Assembly: GCA_938021455.1 (NCBI GenBank)
Contig: CALIGP010000378.1
Span: 1 to 9,336 of the forward strand
Source: an uncultured Lewinella sp.
Lineage (GTDB): Bacteria > Bacteroidota > Bacteroidia > Chitinophagales > Saprospiraceae
DNA length: 9,336 bases
Reading direction: 5' to 3'
Positions 1 through 6,034 of the stretch are shown here, in pieces (positions within the stretch are counted from its first letter, which is position 1; the number at the start of each line of letters is the position of its first letter). The notes beneath the pieces are model-generated. The model saw only the letters and a program-made list of their open reading frames with translations, was not told the DNA's origin and made no database searches. Made by a program: the position numbers and the translations under genes.

Positions 1-192
1 AGACACTATGAACAACACAAAATATATAACTCTTTGGTCAATTTTTTTTGGCCTTACAGTGGCTGAGAACCCGCTTCTTGTCTGATAATAAGGACCAAGA
101 AGTCATTAGCAATTTTGGGGAGAGATGGTTGGTTTTAGTAGTCACTGGAAGGATACACTAGACTTATAAAGCCAGTTGAGTAATTGATGACA
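1..192. other. Non-coding left edge; possible long leader of an off-window leftward gene
   Basis: No convincing gene is visible on either strand. The stretch is AT-rich with a T8 run near 42-49. If the minus-strand promoter at 193-200 is real, this whole stretch would be the transcribed leader of a gene starting left of the window, with a 5' untranslated region longer than about 185 nt. The only minus-strand ATG (at 106) opens a 22-codon frame that stops at 38, which resembles no known protein. Confidence 0.4.
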
Positions 193-200
193 CAAAAGTA
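193..200 (-). promoter_or_regulatory. Bacteroidota -7 box, leftward promoter
   Basis: The minus strand reads TACTTTTG, an exact match to the Bacteroidota -7 consensus TAnnTTTG. No clear -33 TTG is present. The -33 region instead abuts the operator that begins at 222, as expected for an activator-dependent promoter. The box lies 21 nt from the operator edge, the same gap as at the aldehyde dehydrogenase promoter. It would fire leftward, out of the window. Confidence 0.5.
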
Positions 201-221
201 GGCCCCTAGCTCAAAGCACCT

Positions 222-255
222 TTGTACGATCCTACTTACCGATGGTACAATCCTA
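222..255. promoter_or_regulatory. Putative AraC-type operator, copy 1
   Basis: Two half-sites are visible. As direct repeats, GTACGATCCTA (224-234) and GTACAATCCTA (245-255) match at 10 of 11 positions with a period of exactly 21 bp, two helical turns, which is the classical spacing of AraC half-sites. As an inverted repeat, TTGTACGATC (222-231) pairs with GATGGTACAA (241-250) with one mismatch. The core TTGTAC-N17-GTACAA recurs at 3617-3645 in front of the second AraC gene. The likely binders are the two AraC paralogs in this window (inference). Confidence 0.6.
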
Positions 256-272
256 TAAATCAAGCCGAAAGC

Positions 273-286
273 ATTGGTTAACCAAT
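273..286. promoter_or_regulatory. Perfect 14-bp palindrome
   Basis: ATTGGTTAACCAAT is a perfect palindrome in the gene-free region upstream of the first AraC gene. It could be a dimeric regulator site or chance in AT-rich DNA. No second copy was seen in the window, and it differs from the TTGTAC-type operator. Confidence 0.25.
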
Positions 287-476
287 TTAGTTGATTAAAT
301 TTGTAGACCCATTACAGGCTACTTTTTTGAGTAAAATGCTGTACTTGATGTAGTTGTAAATTACTGAAGGTCAATTTTATGGTGATGAAGTATCGTTTTT
401 CTGATTGGAGTCGGTTGTGGGGGTATATGCCGTATTAGTGCTGAGACTTTTTAGCTGATAATTAGAGTTGTCTCTT

Positions 477-1367
477 ATGCCAAATCTCAACGTTAACCAT
501 TTTCGCACTCGTCCACTGGATGCTCTGGTAGAGAATCGGACTACCTTCACGATGGAGAATGTGGCCCTGAGTCTCTTTGAAACACATGAGGAGGCAAAAG
601 CCGTCAAGATCCGATGTGATACGCCGGTTTTAGCCAGTATGGTGCAGGGAAGAAAAGTGATGCAACTCGGAGAAAAACCGGCATTTAATTTTTTGCCTGG
701 AGAGTCCATTATGATGCCCTCCCAGGAACACCTCACGATTGACTTTCCGGACGCTCATAAAAATGAACCAACCAAGTGCCTGGCCCTGGAAATTGACCAA
801 TCAAAAATTCGGGAAGTTTCAGACCTCTTGAATGAGTGCCATCCCCGATCAGACGGCCGTGATTGGGGGCGTGGAAATAAGAGCTTTTACTTCCGTAACG
901 GCCTGGGCCTAACCCAATTAATACAACGTCTGGTCTTTCTTTGTACCGAAGATCACGCTTCTAAAGATATGTTCGTTGGCCTGTCGGTTCGCGAGTTATT
1001 GGTGCGTCTGCTCGAGTCAGAAGCCCGCCACCAGGAGCTACAGGATTCTCAACGGCGTGCCATCAGCCCACCCATTACCGCCGCCGTAGCCTACATCCTT
1101 AATCATTTGGAAGAGCGATTGACCGTCGATCAGCTCAGTCAACTGGCCTGCATGAGCTCCTCCGGCTTTTACCGAGCCTTCAAGGGAGAGATGGGGATGT
1201 CTCCGATAGAATTTATCAACGAAGAAAGGATTAAACTCGGAGCCAGTTTGTTGCGGCAGGGTGAGCATAATATTCAGGAGATCGCCCTGCTGTGTGGGTT
1301 CAACAGCGCCAGCTACTTTACACGGATGTTTAAGCGGAGGTTGGGCGTTAAACCGACGGGTTTTTAG
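477..1367 (+). CDS. AraC-family transcriptional regulator (paralog 1)
   Basis: A cytoplasmic DNA-binding regulator of 296 residues. The N-terminal part (about 15-120) resembles the AraC_N ligand-sensing cupin-like domain, with the stretch PVLASMVQGRKVMQL at 50-64 followed by FLPGESIMMP. The C-terminal part carries two helix-turn-helix units, at about 214-236 (LTVDQLSQLACMSSSGFYRAF) and 265-286 (IQEIALLCGFNSASYFTRMF). I choose ATG 477 over an upstream in-frame TTG at 468 because it aligns residue for residue with the start of the second AraC protein at 3739. The two are about 56% identical without a gap (hand count). The gene is convergent with DUF779, and its own promoter is not clear. A TTGTAC-type operator lies some 220 bp upstream. 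The effector is unknown; an aldehyde or related alcohol is plausible from context only. Confidence 0.93.
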   Translation: MPNLNVNHFRTRPLDALVENRTTFTMENVALSLFETHEEAKAVKIRCDTPVLASMVQGRKVMQLGEKPAFNFLPGESIMMPSQEHLTIDFPDAHKNEPTKCLALEIDQSKIREVSDLLNECHPRSDGRDWGRGNKSFYFRNGLGLTQLIQRLVFLCTEDHASKDMFVGLSVRELLVRLLESEARHQELQDSQRRAISPPITAAVAYILNHLEERLTVDQLSQLACMSSSGFYRAFKGEMGMSPIEFINEERIKLGASLLRQGEHNIQEIALLCGFNSASYFTRMFKRRLGVKPTGF

Positions 1368-1483
1368 GGGAGTGATCCACTACCTGTCGTGTTTACGAGG
1401 GGCTAATAATGAAGCAGCTTTAGCTAAGGCTAAAAACACCTTGCATCAAAAAAACTTCCTTGCACCTGCGTCCGCGCCCCAAA

Positions 1484-1822
1484 CTACTCATCCGCCTCCG
1501 TCAATAAGCGAGATTCAATCACAAACCGTAAGCCTAACGGAATTTCCGCTGAGAAGCTGGACCCGCGCCCTTCGGTCACATCGAGCGTCAGGTGAGTATG
1601 TTTCCAGTATTCATACTGAAATTTGGACATGTAATACGGGCAGCCATGGATTTCACCGAGTAGCTCATCGTTGTCGTCGATGTAAAATTCTCCTTCCGGA
1701 AAGCACATGGGGGAGGAGCCATCGCAACAACCACCACTCTGGTGAAAAATAAGGTCTCCGTGTTCGCTCCGGAGACGGTCAATGACTTCGCGAGCGGCGG
1801 GGGTTATATCTACTTTGGGCAT
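1484..1822 (-). CDS. DUF779 family protein
   Basis: A small protein of 112 residues that I recognise as DUF779, a family of unknown biochemical function usually encoded next to AldB/ExaC-type aldehyde dehydrogenases, as here. Visible conserved features are HQSGGCCDGSSPMCFPEGEF at 27-46 (Cys32, Cys33, Cys40), the GCPYYMS stretch with Cys61, His75 and His77 near WKHTHLTLDV, and a C-terminal GRGSSFSAEIPLGLRFVIES segment. The Cys/His content suggests metal binding or redox chemistry, but this is inference. There is no signal peptide, so it is probably cytoplasmic. It lies 180 nt downstream of the dehydrogenase on the same strand. A terminator-like hairpin ends only about 22 nt before its ATG, so expression may depend on read-through. 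The length is normal for the family. Confidence 0.9.
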   Translation of the reverse strand: MPKVDITPAAREVIDRLRSEHGDLIFHQSGGCCDGSSPMCFPEGEFYIDDNDELLGEIHGCPYYMSKFQYEYWKHTHLTLDVTEGRGSSFSAEIPLGLRFVIESRLLTEADE

Positions 1823-1844
1823 GGTCTATTGATCTATGGTTCAT

Positions 1845-1882
1845 AAAAACGCCAGCCGAAGATGTCTCTCCGAGCTGGCGTT
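1845..1882 (-). terminator. Intrinsic terminator between aldehyde dehydrogenase and DUF779
   Basis: On the minus strand AACGCCAGC (1882-1874) pairs perfectly with GCTGGCGTT (1856-1848) across a 17-nt loop. The T run continues to 1845, giving five consecutive T (1849-1845). This is a standard rho-independent terminator for the leftward dehydrogenase transcript. On the plus strand the hairpin is followed by GTTGG rather than a T run, so it is directional. It stands immediately before the DUF779 start codon, an unusual place if the two genes form an operon. Confidence 0.7.
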
Positions 1883-1889
1883 GTTGGTT

Positions 1890-1995
1890 GGTTGCAGGTT
1901 GCAAGGTTGCAAGGTGCAGGGCTCAGGTTGCAGGTTTACCCGTCACGCCTGTTACAAGGCAACCTGCACCTGCTGCAACCTGTAACTTGCAACCT
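1890..1995. repeat. Short-unit GGTTGCA(A/G) repeats with inverted counterpart
   Basis: The left half (1890-1936) is built from repeated variants of GGTTGCA(A/G). The right half (1957-1995) contains the reverse complement of the same unit. Clear pairings are AGGTTGCAAG (1896-1905) with CTTGCAACCT (1986-1995), AGGTGCAGG (1912-1920) with CCTGCACCT (1963-1971), and CAGGTTGCAG (1924-1933) with CTGCAACCTG (1973-1982). The block begins 8 nt beyond the dehydrogenase stop codon, so it would fold in the 3' end of that transcript. It may stabilise the mRNA end or simply be a replication-slippage repeat. Confidence 0.7.
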
Positions 1996-2002
1996 ACGTC
2001 CC

Positions 2003-3526
2003 CTAAAAGAAGCCCAGCTTATCCTTACTGTAGCTAATCAACATGTTCTTCGTCTGGCGGTAGTGGTCGAGCATCATTTTGTGATTCTCTCGCCCGATAC
2101 CGGATTTTTTATAGCCTCCGAAGGGAGCGTGCGCAGGGTAATCATGATAGCAGTTAACCCAAACGCGACCGGCCTGCACCTTACGGGCAATGCCGTAAGC
2201 CTCGTGCATGTCGCGGGTCCAGAGGCCGGCGCCGAGACCGTAGAGGGTGTCGTTGGCAATTTCGATGGCCTCCGCTTCGTCCTTGAAAGTAGTGATGCAC
2301 ACTACGGGGCCGAAAATTTCTTCCTGGAAGACGCGCATTTTGTTGTTGCCCTTCAGGACGGTTGGCTTGATGTAGTAACCACCGGATAGTTCGTCCACGT
2401 AGGCTGCCTCACCGCCGGTGAGCACCTCACAACCTTCTTCTTTGCCGATCTTGATGTACTTCAGGATTTTTTCATACTGATCATTACTGGCCTGGGCGCC
2501 CATCATGGTGGAGGGATCGAGTGGGTGGCCCATCTTGATTGCTTCGACGCGCTCAATGAAGCGCTTAACGAAATCGTCGTAGATGGATTCATCGACGAGA
2601 ATACGGCTCGGGCAGGTGCATACTTCCCCCTGATTTAGGGCGAACATCGCAGCGCCTTCGAGGCACTTGTCGAAGAAGGCATCGTCGGCGTCCATGATGC
2701 TCTTCATGAAAATATTGGGGCTCTTGCCACCAAGCTCTAGCGTAACCGGGATGATGTTCTTGCTGGCATACTGCATAATGAGTTGCCCCGTAGTGGTTTC
2801 ACCGGTGAAAGCGACTTTGCAGATGTCGGGGTGGCTCGCCAGCGGCTTGCCAGCTTCGACGCCGAAGCCATTAACGATGTTGAGTACACCAGCGGGCAGG
2901 ATGTCCTCAATCATTTCCATCAGAATGAGAATACCGACCGGGGTCTGCTCGGCGGGCTTGAGCACGATGCAATTACCTGCCGCCAGCGCAGGGGCAATCT
3001 TCCAGGTAGCCATGAGGATGGGGAAATTCCAGGGAATGATCTGGCCCACTACACCAAGTGGCTCCCAGACGTTCATGGAAACGGTGCTGCTGTTCAACTC
3101 GGAGACGCCACCTTCTTCGCCACGGATAACACCGGCGAAGTAGCGGAAGTGGTCTACGGCCAGCGGCATGTCAGCGGCACGGGTTTCGCGGATGGACTTA
3201 CCGTTGTCCCAGGTTTCCGCGCGAGCGAGTACTTCGAGGTTGTCTTCCATCACCTGAGCAATTTTTAGCAGCAGGTTGCTGCGCTCGGTGGCGGAGGTAT
3301 TGTTCCAGTGGTCGGCTGCTTTCCAGGCAGCGGCCACCGCTTTGTCGATGTCTTCTTTTGTAGAGCGAGGGATACGCGTGAAGGAATTGCCGTCTACCGG
3401 AGAGACATTGTCGAAGTATTCTCCCTTAGTGGGAGCCATCCACTCTCCGCCAATGTAGTTTTCGTATTGGTCTTTGAACCGTGGAGGAGCCAGGGTTGGT
3501 GAGACGGTTGTTGCGGTTGTACTCAT
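2003..3526 (-). CDS. NAD(P)-dependent aldehyde dehydrogenase, AldB/ExaC type
   Basis: A cytoplasmic enzyme of 507 residues, full length for the family, that oxidises aldehydes (acetaldehyde and relatives) to acids with NAD(P)+. Visible motifs are PWNFP at 165-169 with the oxyanion Asn167, Lys190 in VLKPAEQTP, the cofactor loop FTGETTTG at 240-247, the general base Glu264 in VTLELGGKSP, and the nucleophile Cys303 in NQGEVCTCPSR. EEIFGPV with Glu403 and FGGYKKSGIGRE near 469-480 are also present. The CTCPSR context and the TGETTTG loop place it with AldB/ExaC acetaldehyde dehydrogenases rather than betaine-aldehyde or succinate-semialdehyde enzymes. It is divergent from an AraC regulator (212-nt spacer) and followed by DUF779, the usual partner. 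A perfect -7 box and an operator lie upstream. Exact substrate is not determinable; lactaldehyde is an alternative. Confidence 0.95.
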   Translation of the reverse strand: MSTTATTVSPTLAPPRFKDQYENYIGGEWMAPTKGEYFDNVSPVDGNSFTRIPRSTKEDIDKAVAAAWKAADHWNNTSATERSNLLLKIAQVMEDNLEVLARAETWDNGKSIRETRAADMPLAVDHFRYFAGVIRGEEGGVSELNSSTVSMNVWEPLGVVGQIIPWNFPILMATWKIAPALAAGNCIVLKPAEQTPVGILILMEMIEDILPAGVLNIVNGFGVEAGKPLASHPDICKVAFTGETTTGQLIMQYASKNIIPVTLELGGKSPNIFMKSIMDADDAFFDKCLEGAAMFALNQGEVCTCPSRILVDESIYDDFVKRFIERVEAIKMGHPLDPSTMMGAQASNDQYEKILKYIKIGKEEGCEVLTGGEAAYVDELSGGYYIKPTVLKGNNKMRVFQEEIFGPVVCITTFKDEAEAIEIANDTLYGLGAGLWTRDMHEAYGIARKVQAGRVWVNCYHDYPAHAPFGGYKKSGIGRENHKMMLDHYRQTKNMLISYSKDKLGFF

Positions 3527-3587
3527 GATCGAATCAGTTTGGTTTGAATGATAAGCGGAAAGGTTTCCACCTTATTTAAGCCTGTAC

Positions 3588-3595
3588 CAAAGATA
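3588..3595 (-). promoter_or_regulatory. -7 box of the aldehyde dehydrogenase promoter
   Basis: The minus strand reads TATCTTTG, an exact TAnnTTTG Bacteroidota -7 element, about 60 nt upstream of the dehydrogenase ATG at 3526. No good -33 TTG stands at the normal spacing. The operator half-site beginning at 3617 occupies that place, pointing to activator-dependent transcription by an AraC protein. Confidence 0.6.
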
Positions 3596-3616
3596 TTTTC
3601 CGCTGGCGCTGAACAC

Positions 3617-3670
3617 TTGTACTATTCCGTCATTCGGTTGAACAATTGACTCAATCAGTTGAAAAGTAGC
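3617..3670. promoter_or_regulatory. Putative AraC-type operator, copy 2
   Basis: The core TTGTAC (3617-3622), 17 nt, GAACAA (3640-3645) matches the operator at 222-250 in sequence and in exact spacing. Read as direct repeats, the units start at 3617 (TTGTACTATTCC), 3638 (TTGAACAATTGA) and 3659 (TTGAAAAGTAGC), each 21 bp apart, though the third is weak. GTTGAA is exactly repeated at 3637 and 3658. The site lies between the divergent dehydrogenase and AraC genes, next to the dehydrogenase -7 box, so it could serve both activation of the enzyme gene and autoregulation. Confidence 0.6.
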
Positions 3671-3738
3671 TGAAAGTCAAAATATTATATGGTTTAAGTC
3701 CTTATTATTATGACTACCTTTTGAGAACTTAAAGCGAT

Positions 3739-4641
3739 ATGCTACAACTTGTCTCCAAGAACTTACGTACCCGGAAACTGCACACGCTGGTTGAAAACCG
3801 TACAACCTTTACGCTCGATTCTGCAGCCCTCAACCTTTTCGAAACGCATCAGCAAGCCGAAGCGGTCCATCTCCGTTTTGACGGTCCGGTACTGGCCAGT
3901 ATGATCAAAGGCCGAAAAGTAATGCACCTGCGGCAGCGGCCCGGCTTCAATTTTTTACCAGGAGAATCGATCATGCTGCCTAAGGATGAGTTGATGGTCA
4001 TCGATTTCCCCGACGCCCAGGAAGGCCGCCCAACGAAATGTTTCGCGCTGGAGATCGACCCTGACCTAATCGCTCAGGTAATCGAGGGAATGAATGAGCG
4101 GCGTCCACGATCGAATGGTTTCACCTGGGGGCAGGCCGATCAAAACCTCCACTTTGCCAACGATCCCGGCGTCACCCAGCTCATCCAACGGATGGTCTAT
4201 TTATGCGCGGAAGACCACCCCGCCAAGGATATTTTCTTTGATATGTCCCTCAAGGAGCTGCTCATCCGTCTGTTAGAAATAGAGTCTCGCCAAAACCATC
4301 TGCGGGACCCCGAAGGCCTTGCCACAAGCCAGCCCATTACGGCTGCCGTTAGCTACATCCTTCGTCATCTGGATGAGCGTCTGACCATTGGAAGTCTAAG
4401 TAAAATGGTCTACATGAGTAAGTCTAGTTTCTTCCGGGCTTTCCGCAATGAGATGGGCATCTCTCCGGTCGACTTCATCAACGGTGAACGGATCAAGATG
4501 GCCGTTTGCCTGCTGAAGCGCAACGAACTCAGCATTCGGCAGGTCGCCATGCGCTGCGGTTTTAACAGCGCCAGTTACTTTACGCGGATGTTCAAGAAAT
4601 ATTACGGACTCAGTCCGGCCAGTTTTCAAGAAGAGGGATAA
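3739..4641 (+). CDS. AraC-family transcriptional regulator (paralog 2)
   Basis: A regulator of 300 residues, divergent from the aldehyde dehydrogenase and hence its probable activator. The N-terminal AraC_N-like sensing domain includes PVLASMIKGRKVMHL at 50-64 and NFLPGESIML at 71-80. The C-terminal DNA-binding domain has helix-turn-helix units at about 214-236 (LTIGSLSKMVYMSKSSFFRAF) and 265-286 (IRQVAMRCGFNSASYFTRMF). The second recognition segment, CGFNSASYFTRMFK, is identical to that of the first AraC protein, while the first differs moderately (SKSSFFRAFRNE against SSSGFYRAFKGE). Start at ATG 3739 has no strong ribosome site, normal for Bacteroidota. A near -7 sequence, TACCTTTTG at 3715-3723, is a weak promoter candidate. 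Probably autoregulated through the shared operator (inference). Confidence 0.94.
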   Translation: MLQLVSKNLRTRKLHTLVENRTTFTLDSAALNLFETHQQAEAVHLRFDGPVLASMIKGRKVMHLRQRPGFNFLPGESIMLPKDELMVIDFPDAQEGRPTKCFALEIDPDLIAQVIEGMNERRPRSNGFTWGQADQNLHFANDPGVTQLIQRMVYLCAEDHPAKDIFFDMSLKELLIRLLEIESRQNHLRDPEGLATSQPITAAVSYILRHLDERLTIGSLSKMVYMSKSSFFRAFRNEMGISPVDFINGERIKMAVCLLKRNELSIRQVAMRCGFNSASYFTRMFKKYYGLSPASFQEEG

Positions 4642-4880
4642 GTAAAATGTATCCTACGGGAAATACCCTCAAGGAGCGGCGGCTTTGGTTACTCGTATGA
4701 CGTCAAAGTCGAGGATGTATATGATTACGTTGTTTGGGGCGCGGCCGCAGGTGCAAAGGGGGGCTTTAAGAGCAGGGGTTATGCATACCTTTACAATGAG
4801 CTGGGAGGGGAAAGAGGTTAAGTGGAAAGAACACTATCTTACTTCTCGTACTTCTCTTGGTCTTTTAAACCAGTTCAATA

Positions 4881-5768
4881 ATGTCTAACTCCGACTCCCC
4901 CAAAATCCCCCAGGCCGCCCTCGACCTCTACGACCGTTACGCGCACAACCAGATTGACCGCAGGAAGTTCGTCTCCCAACTATCCATGTATGCCGTGGGT
5001 GGACTGACCGTCGCGGGCTTGTTGGAACGGCTGATGCCAGACTACATCAATCGGATACAGATCACCGCGGCTGATCCTCGCCTTGATGCGGACACGGTGG
5101 AGTATACTTCTCCGACTACGGGCATAACCATCCGGGGCCTGTTGGCCCGGCCGGTGGAAGCGAAGGAGAAACTTCCGGGTATCATTGTGGTCCACGAAAA
5201 CCGGGGCCTGAACCCACACATTGAAGACGTTACCCGTCGGGCCGGCCTAGCGAATTTTATCGCCCTGGGCCCCGATGCCCTCACGCCGCTGGGTGGCTAC
5301 CCCGGCAACGATGATGACGGGCGTACCCTGCAGCGCGAGCGCGACCGGGACGAAATGCTGGAAGACTTCATTGCTGCTTACGAATACTTGCGCCACCATC
5401 CGGAGTGTACCGGTCAGGTCGGCGTAGTCGGCTTTTGCTTTGGTGGGTCTATTTCTAATAAAATGGCTGTGCGGTGTCCGGAACTGGGAGCAGCGGTACC
5501 CTTTTACGGTGGTCAGGCCGCCACGGAGGACGTGCCTGCCATCCAGGCTCCACTATTGCTGCAATACGCGGAGTTAGACAAGCGCGTTAATGCTGGCTGG
5601 CCGGAATACGAAGCAGCCCTAAAGGCGAATAACAAAAAGTATACCGCCCATATGTACCCCGGAGTTAATCACGGTTTTCATAACGATACCACCTCCCGCT
5701 ACGACGAGGCAGCAGCTAAATTGGCCTGGGAGCGGACGATTACTTTTTTTGAGGAGCATTTGCGGTAG
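4881..5768 (+). CDS. Dienelactone hydrolase family protein with Tat-type N-terminus
   Basis: An alpha/beta-hydrolase of 295 residues related to carboxymethylenebutenolidase (YghX-like subgroup). The N-terminal extension carries a twin-arginine motif, DRRKFV at 26-31, followed by a moderately hydrophobic stretch (SMYAVGGLTVAGLL, 35-48), suggesting Tat export or a membrane anchor. The catalytic triad is visible: Cys186 in the nucleophile elbow GFCFGG, Asp233 in AELDKRV, and His264 in YPGVNHGFH. Glu106 in VVHENRGL corresponds to the family's conserved glutamate near the nucleophile. The true substrate is unknown; members cleave lactones or other esters, and many in this subgroup are uncharacterised. 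It follows the second AraC gene on the same strand after 239 nt, so it is probably a separate transcript. No clear Shine-Dalgarno sequence or promoter is evident. Confidence 0.92.
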   Translation: MSNSDSPKIPQAALDLYDRYAHNQIDRRKFVSQLSMYAVGGLTVAGLLERLMPDYINRIQITAADPRLDADTVEYTSPTTGITIRGLLARPVEAKEKLPGIIVVHENRGLNPHIEDVTRRAGLANFIALGPDALTPLGGYPGNDDDGRTLQRERDRDEMLEDFIAAYEYLRHHPECTGQVGVVGFCFGGSISNKMAVRCPELGAAVPFYGGQAATEDVPAIQAPLLLQYAELDKRVNAGWPEYEAALKANNKKYTAHMYPGVNHGFHNDTTSRYDEAAAKLAWERTITFFEEHLR

Positions 5769-5979
5769 GAGGGCGGGGGGTAGGGCTAACGCATACTCAC
5801 CACGCAGCAGCTCTGCAGGGATCGGAACTCAGGAGGAGGCTCTAGCCCCACAGCCGAGTACGCTTTAATGCCCTGAAACGGGGAGTTGTCTGATGGCTTC
5901 AACGATTTACAGAAGATGGTTGGCATGGCCTGGGAACAAAAGCATTAGGGGGGTGTGGAAGGCCTGTCCAGTCAACTCG

Positions 5980-6010
5980 CTGGTAAAAGGCGGCACTGGA
6001 TTTAGTTTTG
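5980..6010 (+). promoter_or_regulatory. Promoter of the rhamnosidase gene
   Basis: TAGTTTTG at 6003-6010 is an exact Bacteroidota -7 box (TAnnTTTG). A weak -33-like CTGG lies at 5980-5983, with a 19-nt spacer. Transcription would start near 6016-6018, giving a leader of about 18 nt before ATG 6035. This also argues against the upstream in-frame TTG at 6017 as a start codon. Confidence 0.5.
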
Positions 6011-6034
6011 AGGTAATTGAGAAGCCACTATAAC

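Noticed and set aside
38..106. 22-codon minus-strand frame in the possible leader
   Set aside because: It is too short and unsupported; no ribosome site, no recognisable leader-peptide pattern.
468..476. TTG start for AraC 1
   Set aside because: ATG 477 aligns exactly with the first residue of the paralogous AraC 2 protein.
1420..1454. Terminator between AraC 1 and DUF779
   Set aside because: The TTTAGC-TAAG-GCTAAA hairpin is not followed by a T run on either strand, and the nearby A7/T7 tract has no stem directly before it.
1261..1752. 163-codon plus-strand frame across the AraC 1 tail and DUF779
   Set aside because: It overlaps two well-supported genes in other frames and has a low-complexity composition unlike a real protein.
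1890..1995. CRISPR-like array
   Set aside because: The repeat units are only 7-10 nt, contiguous and partly inverted, with no regular spacers and no cas genes.
1862..2389. 175-codon plus-strand frame
   Set aside because: It runs through the microrepeats and antisense to the aldehyde dehydrogenase; a shadow of that gene.
4786..4793. TACCTTTA as a -7 box for the dienelactone hydrolase
   Set aside because: The last consensus base is missing, there is no -33 element, and it lies nearly 90 nt from the start codon.
4685..4888. 67-codon open frame overlapping the dienelactone hydrolase start
   Set aside because: It starts with TTG, matches no family I recognise, has no promoter or ribosome site, and occupies an ordinary intergenic spacer.
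5783..5848. GGGCTA/TAGCCC inverted repeat upstream of the rhamnosidase
   Set aside because: Arms of only 6 bp separated by 54 nt are expected by chance in GC-rich DNA.
6017..6034. TTG start for the rhamnosidase
   Set aside because: It falls at the predicted transcription start and would add charged residues before an otherwise clean lipoprotein signal peptide beginning at ATG 6035.
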